Shown piece by piece: positions 36,198 through 44,364 of a DNA stretch of 64,000 nt (the stretch's first letter is position 1; each line of letters opens with the position of its first letter). The DNA comes from Burkholderiales bacterium (GTDB lineage: Bacteria > Pseudomonadota > Gammaproteobacteria > Burkholderiales > SG8-39), in NCBI GenBank assembly GCA_014860445.1, contig JACZJT010000054.1, positions 1 to 64,000 of the forward strand, written 5' to 3'. The translations under genes and the position numbers were made by a program. The notes below the pieces were generated by a model, which worked only from the letters and a program-made list of their open reading frames with translations, was not told the DNA's origin and ran no database searches.

Positions 36198-37057
36198 TGG
36201 CCGATCGTCCTCTAGCTCCTCGAGGCGGCATCGAGCCCCATGCCGGCATGCTGAACGCTCCCGCAGCAGATCAACTCCTCTACAAGATGATGACGGTCGA
36301 CAATCTGCTGCTCTCGATCAGAGACGGATATTTGCATTTCAACCGAGTCGATCATTACACGGATTTTCCGGGTGCCGATCCAAACGATGGCGTACAGCTG
36401 CCGCGGGATCTGTCAGGAAACGAAGGCGTCCGCTTCGAGAAAGCGCCCGAGTTCTCCGCGGCCGACTACTACGCGCGTTCACGGTCCAGGACCTACGCGT
36501 GCTGCTTTTCTGTGGAGAACTCGGAGTTCATCTGGGCGAACTATGCGAACGGTTGTAACAAAGGAAAGGTCTGCATTGTCTTCGAATTCGGGAAGCTGCG
36601 AGAGACCCTAAACGGGATCTTGCAGGCGGAAAACACCGCGTTGCTCTACAACGGCGCGCGGTGCCGCCAAATCTTCAACATCAACTATGGAACGGTGAGC
36701 TACGTCGATTGGGAAAGCCATCAGGGGAACATCCCTTATCTTCCCAATCCCCTTGCGTACACGTATCTGAAGGGCAAAGCATTCGCTGACGAGAAAGAGT
36801 TGCGCGTTTCCCTGTCTGCACTTGGGATGGGGCATTTCGCCACGGCGGACAGTCGCACTATGGAGTTTCCGCCAAGTCTGCAGATGGGATTTGATTTTCG
36901 TGCTGCCATGGCGAACGGCACCATCCGCCAAATTCTGCGCTCCTCGGATTGCGACGGAGCTTTTCTGCAGACCGAACTGGCGAAAATCGGTATCGCACCG
37001 TCGCCCGGCAGCGATGCGCCTCAGCAAGGCCCCGCTTTGCCCAAAATTGGAGAATAG
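36197..37057 (+). CDS. DUF2971-like protein
   Basis: 286 aa from the ATG at 36197. LLYKMMTVDNLLLSIRDGYLHF and WANYANGCNKGKVCIVFEFG follow the pattern of DUF2971 proteins, a common defence-island family of unknown activity. It closes the operon; 5 nt later begins sequence homologous to abiEi. A longer upstream frame (36119) would overlap the previous gene heavily and is less likely. Confidence 0.62.
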   Translation: MADRPLAPRGGIEPHAGMLNAPAADQLLYKMMTVDNLLLSIRDGYLHFNRVDHYTDFPGADPNDGVQLPRDLSGNEGVRFEKAPEFSAADYYARSRSRTYACCFSVENSEFIWANYANGCNKGKVCIVFEFGKLRETLNGILQAENTALLYNGARCRQIFNINYGTVSYVDWESHQGNIPYLPNPLAYTYLKGKAFADEKELRVSLSALGMGHFATADSRTMEFPPSLQMGFDFRAAMANGTIRQILRSSDCDGAFLQTELAKIGIAPSPGSDAPQQGPALPKIGE

Positions 37058-37061
37058 AGCG

Positions 37062-37379
37062 ATCGCGGATACCTGCGTGGTAGGCCGAGCGCAGTCGCCG
37101 CTGCAGCACCGTGAGACACGATAGTTTCGCCGCGCTGGTTTGCTAGGCCTTCGACCATCTTGACGGCCGAAGGCGCCCGGGTGCCATAGCGACTCTACAG
37201 GCCGGACATAGACGCCACGACCCGCTCGAAGCAGCTTGCCACGCCGCGCAAGGCGAGAGAGCACCTGATCGACAGCGGCTCGACTGCCCAGATGCAACAG
37301 TTCCTTGCTGACCAAAGGCGTGCCCTCCGGTAACCCGGCGGCGTGCTCTAGGACTTGTTTGGCCAGTGTCTGCGTGATG
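37062..37379 (-). pseudogene. abiEi remnant (second copy, 5' half)
   Basis: About 85% identical by eye to 21730-22050. On the minus strand the first codon has become ACG, and deletions of 1 and 2 nt (near 37082 and 37196) break the frame; the 3' half and abiEii are missing. Similarity continues upstream through TTTCTGACACTTTT, so the old promoter region was copied too. It lies in the same orientation as the live abiEi. Confidence 0.8.
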
Positions 37380-37498
37380 ATATCTCCGGACTGTTAGAAC
37401 TAAATATCTGTTTCTGACACTTTTCAAGTTATTAGGCCCGCGCCGCGCGTGAGCAGCGTTGACTGGACGGCTTTGCGGTCTCTACGCTAGCGGAAAAG

Positions 37499-37564
37499 AT
37501 TGACGAATAGGCAAAATTGCACCAAACTGCCATTGACGAATCTATAAAAGTGCACAAAATGACA
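37499..37564. repeat. Tandem 33-bp imperfect repeat, likely operator
   Basis: Two adjacent units (37499-37531 and 37532-37564) share ATTGACGAAT, then after 4 variable bases AAAA, then TGCAC and AAA; 25 of 33 positions agree. The second unit covers the ATG at 37559. A 33-bp period is about three helical turns, fitting two dimers of the XRE-ImmA regulator on one face. Confidence 0.6.
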
Positions 37565-38158
37565 TCTCAACCGCCCATCAGCTTCAATCCAGAGCTTTCC
37601 TCTGATCGCTTAGAGTCCGTGTCGCAATGGCTGCTGGACGAGCTTTATGCGACAGAAGACGATCTGTCCCGCTCTACCGATAACGGCTATACCCGCGGCT
37701 GCACCACCTTCGGGCGACAGAGAAGCCGGATCATTGCGGAAGCACTGTCCAAGCGACACGCGTGGCTCGGATTGCTGAACAGCAACAACGACCTCGTTTT
37801 CACCATCGGTGAGGTGCCTTGCCGGTTCAGTAACGACGATCCGTCGAACCCGTCGAAAGATGCCGTCCTGATGGCCAATCGCTTCCAGATGAACTTCCTG
37901 GAATTTGCCGCCGATAGCGAGCCGGCTCGCTTCTGCTTCATCATCGATCGAGGCCAAGACGGCGCTTCCGACCCTCGGGTCGAGTTTCTCGGCTTTACGC
38001 CCAGCGGCGAGATCGCGTGCCGTTGGGTATCAAATTCCGTGCGTGTCTTGCGGGTGGAAGGCCAGCAGGCCCTACCTCAACCCGTCGACGTGGCGAAGCC
38101 ACAGGTGGCACCGAAGCGGCGCGACGAAGGCGATGCCGCCTCCGAAGCAGCGCGATGA
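37559..38158 (+). CDS. Unknown protein paired with an XRE-ImmA/IrrE regulator
   Basis: 199 aa from the ATG at 37559. No family recognised. The middle (ERRxx-poor, globular, residues 15-155) contains GRQRSRIIAEALSKRHAWLGLL; the C-terminus (about 165-199) is charged and probably disordered. Its stop overlaps the next ATG by 4 nt, so it likely functions with the metalloprotease-like regulator, perhaps as its partner or toxin. The frame opens at a TTG at 37517. Confidence 0.6.
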   Translation: MTSQPPISFNPELSSDRLESVSQWLLDELYATEDDLSRSTDNGYTRGCTTFGRQRSRIIAEALSKRHAWLGLLNSNNDLVFTIGEVPCRFSNDDPSNPSKDAVLMANRFQMNFLEFAADSEPARFCFIIDRGQDGASDPRVEFLGFTPSGEIACRWVSNSVRVLRVEGQQALPQPVDVAKPQVAPKRRDEGDAASEAAR

Positions 38159-39264
38159 GCGACTTCATAGGACCCAACCTTCGACTCATTCGCCTCTTCT
38201 ACGACCTGTCACTAACAGAATTGGGAGAGCGGGTCGGTGTGTCGAAGCAGTTCCTCAGTCGCGTGGAGACAGGCGCCGAAACGGTTGCCGCTCAGCTTGA
38301 GAATTCGCTCGCCGAAAAACTGAACGTTTTGCCGGAGTTTTTCTATCACCTCGACCCGAATCCGATTGCCGATGAACAGTGCCACTTTCGCCGGCAGTTG
38401 ACGACCAAGGTTGTCTTACGCCAGGTTGCGCGTGCTAGAGGCGAAATGTTGAAACGCTTGGTGGGTGTGTTGGATGAGCACGTAGAGCTGCCGAACTACC
38501 AGGTCGGCGAGGCCGATCCGGAGTCCCCCGAGATGATCGAGCGCGCGGCCGAAAAATTCCGTTCACTCTTCGGCCTCGGTCTGGGTCCGCTGAGCAATGT
38601 CACGCGCATCGCTGAGAACGCAGGCGCCGTCGTGATGAAAGTGCATGGCCTGGCATCCGAAATCGATGCCGTGTCGTTCGCGACAAAGCGGCCCTTGATC
38701 GCATTGAACAGTTTGGGTCGTTCGGCGTGTCGTGAGCGCTTTGGCATTGCTCACGAGTTGGGGCATTTTTCGCTGCACATCGGCGTCTTGACCGGCGATC
38801 GGGTAACCGAGACGCAGGCCAATCGTTTCGCCAGCGCATTCCTGATGCCGCGAAGCACGTTCGCCACCGAATGCAGAATGGCAATACGTGGCACGCGTCT
38901 CAACTGGCCGGGTCTGTCAGAAATGAAATTGCGTTGGGGCGTGTCAAAGGCGGCGGTCATTTTTCGCGGTCGGCAGCTTGGTATGTTTTCGGATGACCAG
39001 GCGAGGGCAGGGTACATCGGACTCAATCGTCATGGCGAAGCGGTGCAAGAATCGGAGGATCATCTGATTGCAAATGAAGAGCCAGAGGTCATCACCGAGA
39101 GCTTGAAGGTGATGAAGGACCACTTTGGCGTACCGCAGTCTGCTGTTGCTCGCGAGATGCGCGTACAGCCAAGTTTGTTGCAGACGCTGCTGATGTCATC
39201 CGATTCGGAGAAAACTGGCAACGTGGTGAATCTATTTAATGCCGGTCGCATGAGCTGTAGCTAG
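38155..39264 (+). CDS. XRE-family regulator fused to ImmA/IrrE metalloprotease domain
   Basis: 369 aa. HTH about residues 7-60 (LTELGERVGVSKQFLSRVE), then an ImmA/IrrE domain with HELGHFSLH (zinc-binding HExxH-type motif with Leu in third place) near 200. Such COG2856 proteins cleave or release repressors in response to DNA damage or phage. Together with the 199-aa gene it forms a toxin-antitoxin-like pair behind a tandem operator. Confidence 0.87.
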   Translation: MSDFIGPNLRLIRLFYDLSLTELGERVGVSKQFLSRVETGAETVAAQLENSLAEKLNVLPEFFYHLDPNPIADEQCHFRRQLTTKVVLRQVARARGEMLKRLVGVLDEHVELPNYQVGEADPESPEMIERAAEKFRSLFGLGLGPLSNVTRIAENAGAVVMKVHGLASEIDAVSFATKRPLIALNSLGRSACRERFGIAHELGHFSLHIGVLTGDRVTETQANRFASAFLMPRSTFATECRMAIRGTRLNWPGLSEMKLRWGVSKAAVIFRGRQLGMFSDDQARAGYIGLNRHGEAVQESEDHLIANEEPEVITESLKVMKDHFGVPQSAVAREMRVQPSLLQTLLMSSDSEKTGNVVNLFNAGRMSCS

Positions 39265-39368
39265 CGAAAGGGCGCGGGATACTGAGTCATATGCAATTGG
39301 ATCACTGATTTTTGTCGCGCACAGACTGAAGCGATCTGCATTCGCGGGCGCAAATAGGGGGAGAGCTT

Positions 39369-41390
39369 ATGCAGCTTAACCGAATTGCGGTTAAAAACTT
39401 TCGACTACTGCATGATGTCGACCTCCTTCTTGAGAGGCGCTCGACCGTCATTGTCGGACGCAACAACAGCGGCAAGACTTCCCTCACCGAGGTCATGAAG
39501 CGCCTGCTAAGCGAGAATAATCCAACGTTCCGGCTGGAGGATTTCTCGTTCGGCTGCCATCAGAGCTTTTGGGAAGCATTAGTGGCTGCCAAGGGAGATG
39601 CGTCCGAACCGGACGTTCGCAAGTTGCTCCCATCGATCGAGATCAGGCTGTCCTTCGGCTACGAGATTGGTGAGCCACTGGGGCTGCTCGGCGACTTCAT
39701 TGTCGACGTTGATCCAGCATGTACCGAGGCCCTCATAGTCGTTCACTACGCGCTGAAGGAGGGCAGGCTCGCGGCCCTGTTCAACGGGCTGACCGATCAG
39801 GGCGAGACAGCCAGGGCGGATTTCTTCCGCGCTCTTCGGGAGCGCATCCCAGCGATGTTCGGGTCTAGTCTGTCGGCGGTCGATCCCAACGACTCGACCA
39901 ATCAAAAGGCGGTCGACGGCGCTACGCTACGTGCGCTTTGTGCTAGCGGCTTCATCAGTGCGCAACGCGGGCTAGATGACGCTAGCCAGAAAGATCGGGT
40001 GGTGCTTGGGAAGGTGCTCGAGAACCTGTTCGCTACGGCTAAGACGAACACCGCCGATACCGATAGCCATGGCACGGCCGAGCAGCTTGAGAGCGCAGTC
40101 AAGGACATTCAGGAAAAGATCGGCAACGACTTCAACTTGAAGCTTGATGCGTTGCTGCCGGCTCTATCGCTTTTCGGATATCCGGGTCTGACGGATCCGA
40201 GGCTGCGTACGGAGACGACGCTGGACGTAGCACGGCTGCTCAATAATCACACGAAGGTACGTTATACGGGCGCAAATGGCGTCCATTTGCCTGAGGCCTA
40301 TAACGGCCTCGGTGCACGTAATATCATTCTGATCCTCTTGCAACTTCGGGAATTTTTCAAACTGTATGGAGCGATGGAGACGGCCCCGGGCGTCCATCTC
40401 ATCTTCGTCGAAGAGCCGGAAGTACATCTGCATCCGCAGATGCAAGAGGTGTTCATTCGCAAGTTGGGTGAGATCGCGGACGTGTTCAGCAAGGAACTAG
40501 GCGCGCCTTGGCCAGTTCAATTTATCGTCTCGACCCACTCGTCGCACGTTGCCAACGAGGCGCATTTCGAGACGATTCGCTATTTCCTTACGGCGACTGA
40601 CGATGGAACAGGCGCGCTGAAGACAGTCGTCAAGGACTTACGCAAGGGCCTTTCGGGAAAAGCGGAGCCCGATCGAAGTTTTCTGCATCAATACATGACG
40701 CTAACCCGGTGCGACCTCTTTTTTGCCGACAAGGCGATCTTGATAGAGGGAACCACGGAACGACTGCTTCTTCCCAAGATGATTAAGATGACCGACGCTA
40801 CTCAGCCGGAGGGAAAGAAGCTCGGCAGCCAATATTTCTCCATTATGGAAGTGGGCGGCGCCTATGCGCACATTTTTTTTGACCTATTAGCGTTTCTCGA
40901 ACTACGGACGCTCGTGATCACCGACATCGATACCGTGAAACCCAACGATAAGGGTCACCATGTCGCCTGTCAGGTTGCACACGGTGAGCGTACCAGCAAT
41001 GCCTGCATCAAAGCCTGGTTCGCCAAGCCGGACATCGCGCCGAAGGAACTTCTGGCGACGCCGGATGTTGCGAAGACTAGCGGACGCCGTCGCATTGCCT
41101 TTCAGCAGCCGGAAATGATGGATGGACCCTGTGGGCGCAGCTTTGAGGACGCCTTCATGCACGCGAACACCGACCGATTTCCCTTCCCGGGTCCATCGGC
41201 AGAGGAGCGCGAGGGCCAGGCTTGGGTTGAGGCACTGACGCTGAAGAAATCCGAATTCGCACTGCGGCTCGCGCTCGGCGAGGAGAAATGGTCGATACCC
41301 CGATACATTCGCGATGGACTTCTCTGGTTGGCAGAAGATGATGTCCCACCGCCAGCGATTGTCCCACTAGCGGCAGGGGTTGTGGCATGA
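39369..41390 (+). CDS. OLD-family ATPase-Toprim nuclease (GajA-like)
   Basis: 673 aa. ABC-type Walker A GRNNSGKTS at 30-38, Walker B HLIFVEEPEVHLHP around 340-355, then a Toprim domain with E460 (IEGTTE) and D519/D521 (TDID). Class 2 OLD nucleases pair with a UvrD-type helicase, as in Gabija, and this gene overlaps such a helicase by 4 nt. It is longer than typical GajA (about 580 aa). All key residues are present. Confidence 0.85.
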   Translation: MQLNRIAVKNFRLLHDVDLLLERRSTVIVGRNNSGKTSLTEVMKRLLSENNPTFRLEDFSFGCHQSFWEALVAAKGDASEPDVRKLLPSIEIRLSFGYEIGEPLGLLGDFIVDVDPACTEALIVVHYALKEGRLAALFNGLTDQGETARADFFRALRERIPAMFGSSLSAVDPNDSTNQKAVDGATLRALCASGFISAQRGLDDASQKDRVVLGKVLENLFATAKTNTADTDSHGTAEQLESAVKDIQEKIGNDFNLKLDALLPALSLFGYPGLTDPRLRTETTLDVARLLNNHTKVRYTGANGVHLPEAYNGLGARNIILILLQLREFFKLYGAMETAPGVHLIFVEEPEVHLHPQMQEVFIRKLGEIADVFSKELGAPWPVQFIVSTHSSHVANEAHFETIRYFLTATDDGTGALKTVVKDLRKGLSGKAEPDRSFLHQYMTLTRCDLFFADKAILIEGTTERLLLPKMIKMTDATQPEGKKLGSQYFSIMEVGGAYAHIFFDLLAFLELRTLVITDIDTVKPNDKGHHVACQVAHGERTSNACIKAWFAKPDIAPKELLATPDVAKTSGRRRIAFQQPEMMDGPCGRSFEDAFMHANTDRFPFPGPSAEEREGQAWVEALTLKKSEFALRLALGEEKWSIPRYIRDGLLWLAEDDVPPPAIVPLAAGVVA

Positions 41391-43138
41391 CCCAGTTTCA
41401 AGAATTAAGTCCTGCGCTGGTCGCGGCTCGGGAAGCCGACGCCCGTGTGATCGGCTGTCTCGACAAAAAGCGGAATTTTCTCCTTGAGGCCGGCGCGGGG
41501 GCGGGGAAGACCTATTCGTTAATCGAAACATTGCGGCACCTCATCGCCGCTGAGGGCCATCGACTGCGCCGCAACAACCAGCGCCTTGCTTGCATAACCT
41601 ACACGAACGCGGCGACTGCCGTGATCAACAGCCGAATTGACGGTAACCCGCTCGTATTCACCGACACAATCCACGCCTTCTGCTGGTCGTTGATCAAAGG
41701 ATTTCAACCTATGTTGCGGCGTGGCGTAGCCGAGATCGAGGCCTGGCAGGAGCGTCTCGCTGTAGTAGACGGCGTGGGCGATCGTCGGATTGACTATGAT
41801 CTAGGCCACCGACGCATCACGGACGAACTGATCTCCATCCATCACGATGATGTTCTGGCGCTGATGGTGACCTTGCTGCCAATGGAGAAATTTCAGGCGA
41901 TTTTGTCGGCTAAGTATCCCTTCATCCTGATCGACGAATATCAGGACACCGATCTCTCGGTGATGACGGCGATCAAGGAGCACCTTTTCGGTCGAAGGGA
42001 TGGACCTCGAATTGGTTTGTTCGGCGATCACTGGCAGCGGATTTACGAGAACACCTGCGGCCGCGTCACGCATGAGACGTTGGAAGAGGTCGGCAAGGGG
42101 GCCAATTTCCGGTCTGCTACGTCGATAGTGAAGGTGCTCAACGCGATGCGCCCCGCACTGCCCCAGGCAGTCAAGGACGAAGCCTTTGTAGGGTCGGCAA
42201 TTGCGTATCACACTAACGGATGGGTCGGCGCACGTCGGACCGGAGCTGGCGGCGGGCATTGGAAAGGAGACCTGCCGGCCGAGATTGCACATCAGCATCT
42301 TAAGGCGCTCATCGCGAAACTCAAGGCCGAGGGGTGGGATTTCTCGCCCGGGAAGACCAAGATCTTGATGCTCACGCACAACGTGCTCGCGATGGAACAA
42401 GGGTATACAAACCTGCGGGGCGTGTTCTCCTACACAGACGATTACATCAAAAAGCAGGACGACTACGTCGCCTTTTTTACGGATAAGCTAGAGCCGGCCT
42501 GTGAAGCCTACCAACACAGCCGGTACGGTGAGATGTTCTCGCTCTTGGGCGACTCGGCACCGAAGCTTAGCTCGCACGCAGAGAAGGTGGCCTGGGCTGC
42601 AGCGATGAATAAGCTCATAGGATTGCGCGAGACGGGCACCGTTGGGGCTGTGATCGATCATATCTGTGGTGTCAAACATCCAGTCCTTCCCGACGCCATC
42701 TTGCGGCGGGAGCGCGACGCGAAGACATGGACCGGCCTCGAAGGCGAGGCGCCGCCAGATGACGTGCGGCGAGTTCGCCAGCTGAGGAACGTCGCCTATC
42801 GGGAGGTGATCGCACTTGATCGCTTCGTTGATGGACACACCCCTTTTGCGACGAAGCACAGCGTCAAGGGTGATGAGTTCGAGAACGTTCTGGTTGTGCT
42901 GGGCCGGGGATGGAATCTCTACAATTTCAACCAATATCTCGAATGGACTGTAGCACCTGACGGATTAGGAGTCGATGACCGGAAGGCCTACGAGCGTAAC
43001 CGGAACCTGTTCTACGTTTCGTGCTCACGATCCACAACGCGTTTGGTACTTTTGTTCACCCAAATTCTTTCCGGCGGGGCGCTCGCCACGCTTAAGAACT
43101 GGTTTGGCGACGACTTCGTTGTTGGCTTCGCGCCGTAG
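41387..43138 (+). CDS. UvrD/PcrA-type helicase (GajB-like)
   Basis: 583 aa. Walker A EAGAGAGKTYS (34-44), motif Ia ITYTNAA, motif II FILIDEYQDTD, motif III GDHWQRIYE, and C-terminal boxes ATKHSVKGDEFENV and YVSCSR. This is a superfamily 1 helicase. With the OLD nuclease it makes a Gabija-like two-gene defence unit. It is followed directly by an AbiEii relic. Confidence 0.87.
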   Translation: MTQFQELSPALVAAREADARVIGCLDKKRNFLLEAGAGAGKTYSLIETLRHLIAAEGHRLRRNNQRLACITYTNAATAVINSRIDGNPLVFTDTIHAFCWSLIKGFQPMLRRGVAEIEAWQERLAVVDGVGDRRIDYDLGHRRITDELISIHHDDVLALMVTLLPMEKFQAILSAKYPFILIDEYQDTDLSVMTAIKEHLFGRRDGPRIGLFGDHWQRIYENTCGRVTHETLEEVGKGANFRSATSIVKVLNAMRPALPQAVKDEAFVGSAIAYHTNGWVGARRTGAGGGHWKGDLPAEIAHQHLKALIAKLKAEGWDFSPGKTKILMLTHNVLAMEQGYTNLRGVFSYTDDYIKKQDDYVAFFTDKLEPACEAYQHSRYGEMFSLLGDSAPKLSSHAEKVAWAAAMNKLIGLRETGTVGAVIDHICGVKHPVLPDAILRRERDAKTWTGLEGEAPPDDVRRVRQLRNVAYREVIALDRFVDGHTPFATKHSVKGDEFENVLVVLGRGWNLYNFNQYLEWTVAPDGLGVDDRKAYERNRNLFYVSCSRSTTRLVLLFTQILSGGALATLKNWFGDDFVVGFAP

Positions 43139-43195
43139 CAGTGCGTTTGCGGCCCTAAGAGCGGTCAGAATCGTGCCCAAGAGGGGCACAAGGAA

Positions 43196-43633
43196 TTGCG
43201 GTTGACTTGGGAAAGATCGTGGGAAGAAGCCTTTCATGAGGGAATCAGACGCAGTTTCGTGGCCTATCTCGCGTGTCATAACCGGTCGATTCACGAGGTG
43301 CTTTATCCAAACCTTCTGGATATTTCCGCCGATTCTGGCAGCACGTTTCGGGGAATGACCGCAGAGTCTGTGGAACTGAAAGCCCTGCTGTCGGCGCGAG
43401 AGCGCATGATTGCCGAACTGCAAGCTCACCTGGATCACGATGAGCGGGCGTTCTTGCTATCGCTAGCGCGCAACGAGCCGAACTGGGCGTTGCTTGGCAT
43501 CGCACATCTTGAGCAGTTGCCCGGAATCCGATGGAAACTCAGGAATTTTGAGCAGTTGGCGAAGGCGAATCCGAAGACGTTCGAGGCGCAAGCGCAGGAA
43601 CTCGAAGCGTTGCTCGGGAAAAGCGTTCGGTAA
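43196..43633 (+). pseudogene. C-terminal relic of an AbiEii/AbiGii-type nucleotidyltransferase
   Basis: Frame opens at a TTG with no usual start. The last 60 residues (FLLSLARNEPNWALLGIAHL and then LPGIRWKLRNFEQLA) match the C-terminal region of AbiEii/AbiGii toxins, while the catalytic N-terminal half is missing. It is a different sequence type from the live abiEii at 20434. The 300 nt after it hold no gene. Confidence 0.6.
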
Positions 43634-43932
43634 CGCCGCGGATGCGAGGGAGAATCTGTGCGGGCGGAATCGCCAGACTCGCGACCTGTTCACGCACCCG
43701 GCGTAGGTGCCGTGGTTGAAATTTCAGAAGATCCGTAGTCTGCATCGCCGGTACGAACGAATGGCGACATAGCCGAGGGGCCAATCCGAAATACATAAAG
43801 GCTGCAATACAAATTCTCGGCAACCGCAGGGTCGTTAGAAATGTATGTGGCGAAGCGGTGCGTTGTCAGAACAGATTAACCAGCGTAGGGTTGCCTTACG
43901 CGTATTCCGCGCTTATCTGGGAGAATAGAACG

Positions 43933-44217
43933 ATGGCACGTTACAAGATTACATGCATCACAAAACCCAACGCCCAAAGCAGGCATGAACACATAACGCA
44001 TGTCGGTGGCACTGCTGATGCGGACGGAAGCAGATGGAAGGACACACGTGAGAACGTTGTAAGTTTCATTAACGCGAAAACACATACTTTTTACACATCA
44101 GTCGGCGGCAATACAGCGGAGGTTGGTGTTCATCCCGGTCCCACGGGAGAATACTTGCGCACATACGCTGATGGGAAATGGAACGACAACCTTTTGTCTC
44201 TTCCTCAGTGCCCATAA
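43933..44217 (+). CDS. DUF3892 domain protein
   Basis: 94 aa from the ATG at 43933 with GGGAGA upstream. ARYKITCITKPNAQSRHEHI matches the start of DUF3892 proteins, small proteins of unknown role; the C-terminal half is variable. It stands alone between the AbiEii relic and the sensor kinase. The product is predicted to be soluble. Confidence 0.7.
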   Translation: MARYKITCITKPNAQSRHEHITHVGGTADADGSRWKDTRENVVSFINAKTHTFYTSVGGNTAEVGVHPGPTGEYLRTYADGKWNDNLLSLPQCP

Positions 44218-44338
44218 CACACACAGAATACTGCACACTCCCGGCTGTTCTGCGGCCACATCCCGGACGATTCTGATTCTGGTAACCCCTGTACTAAGCG
44301 AGTAGGATGCTTGGCACAGGAGGCAATATGTCCGTAAG

Positions 44339-44358
44339 CCCCTGTTATCTTAGGGGGG
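44339..44358 (+). promoter_or_regulatory. Small hairpin over the sensor-kinase ribosome site
   Basis: CCCCT (44339-44343) can pair with AGGGG (44352-44356), which is part of the AGGGGGG ribosome site of the gene starting at 44365. A second start-like signal (AGGAGG then ATG at 44328) sits just upstream in another frame. The 5-bp stem is weak, so control of translation is only a possibility. Confidence 0.3.
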
Positions 44359-44364
44359 ATAAGC

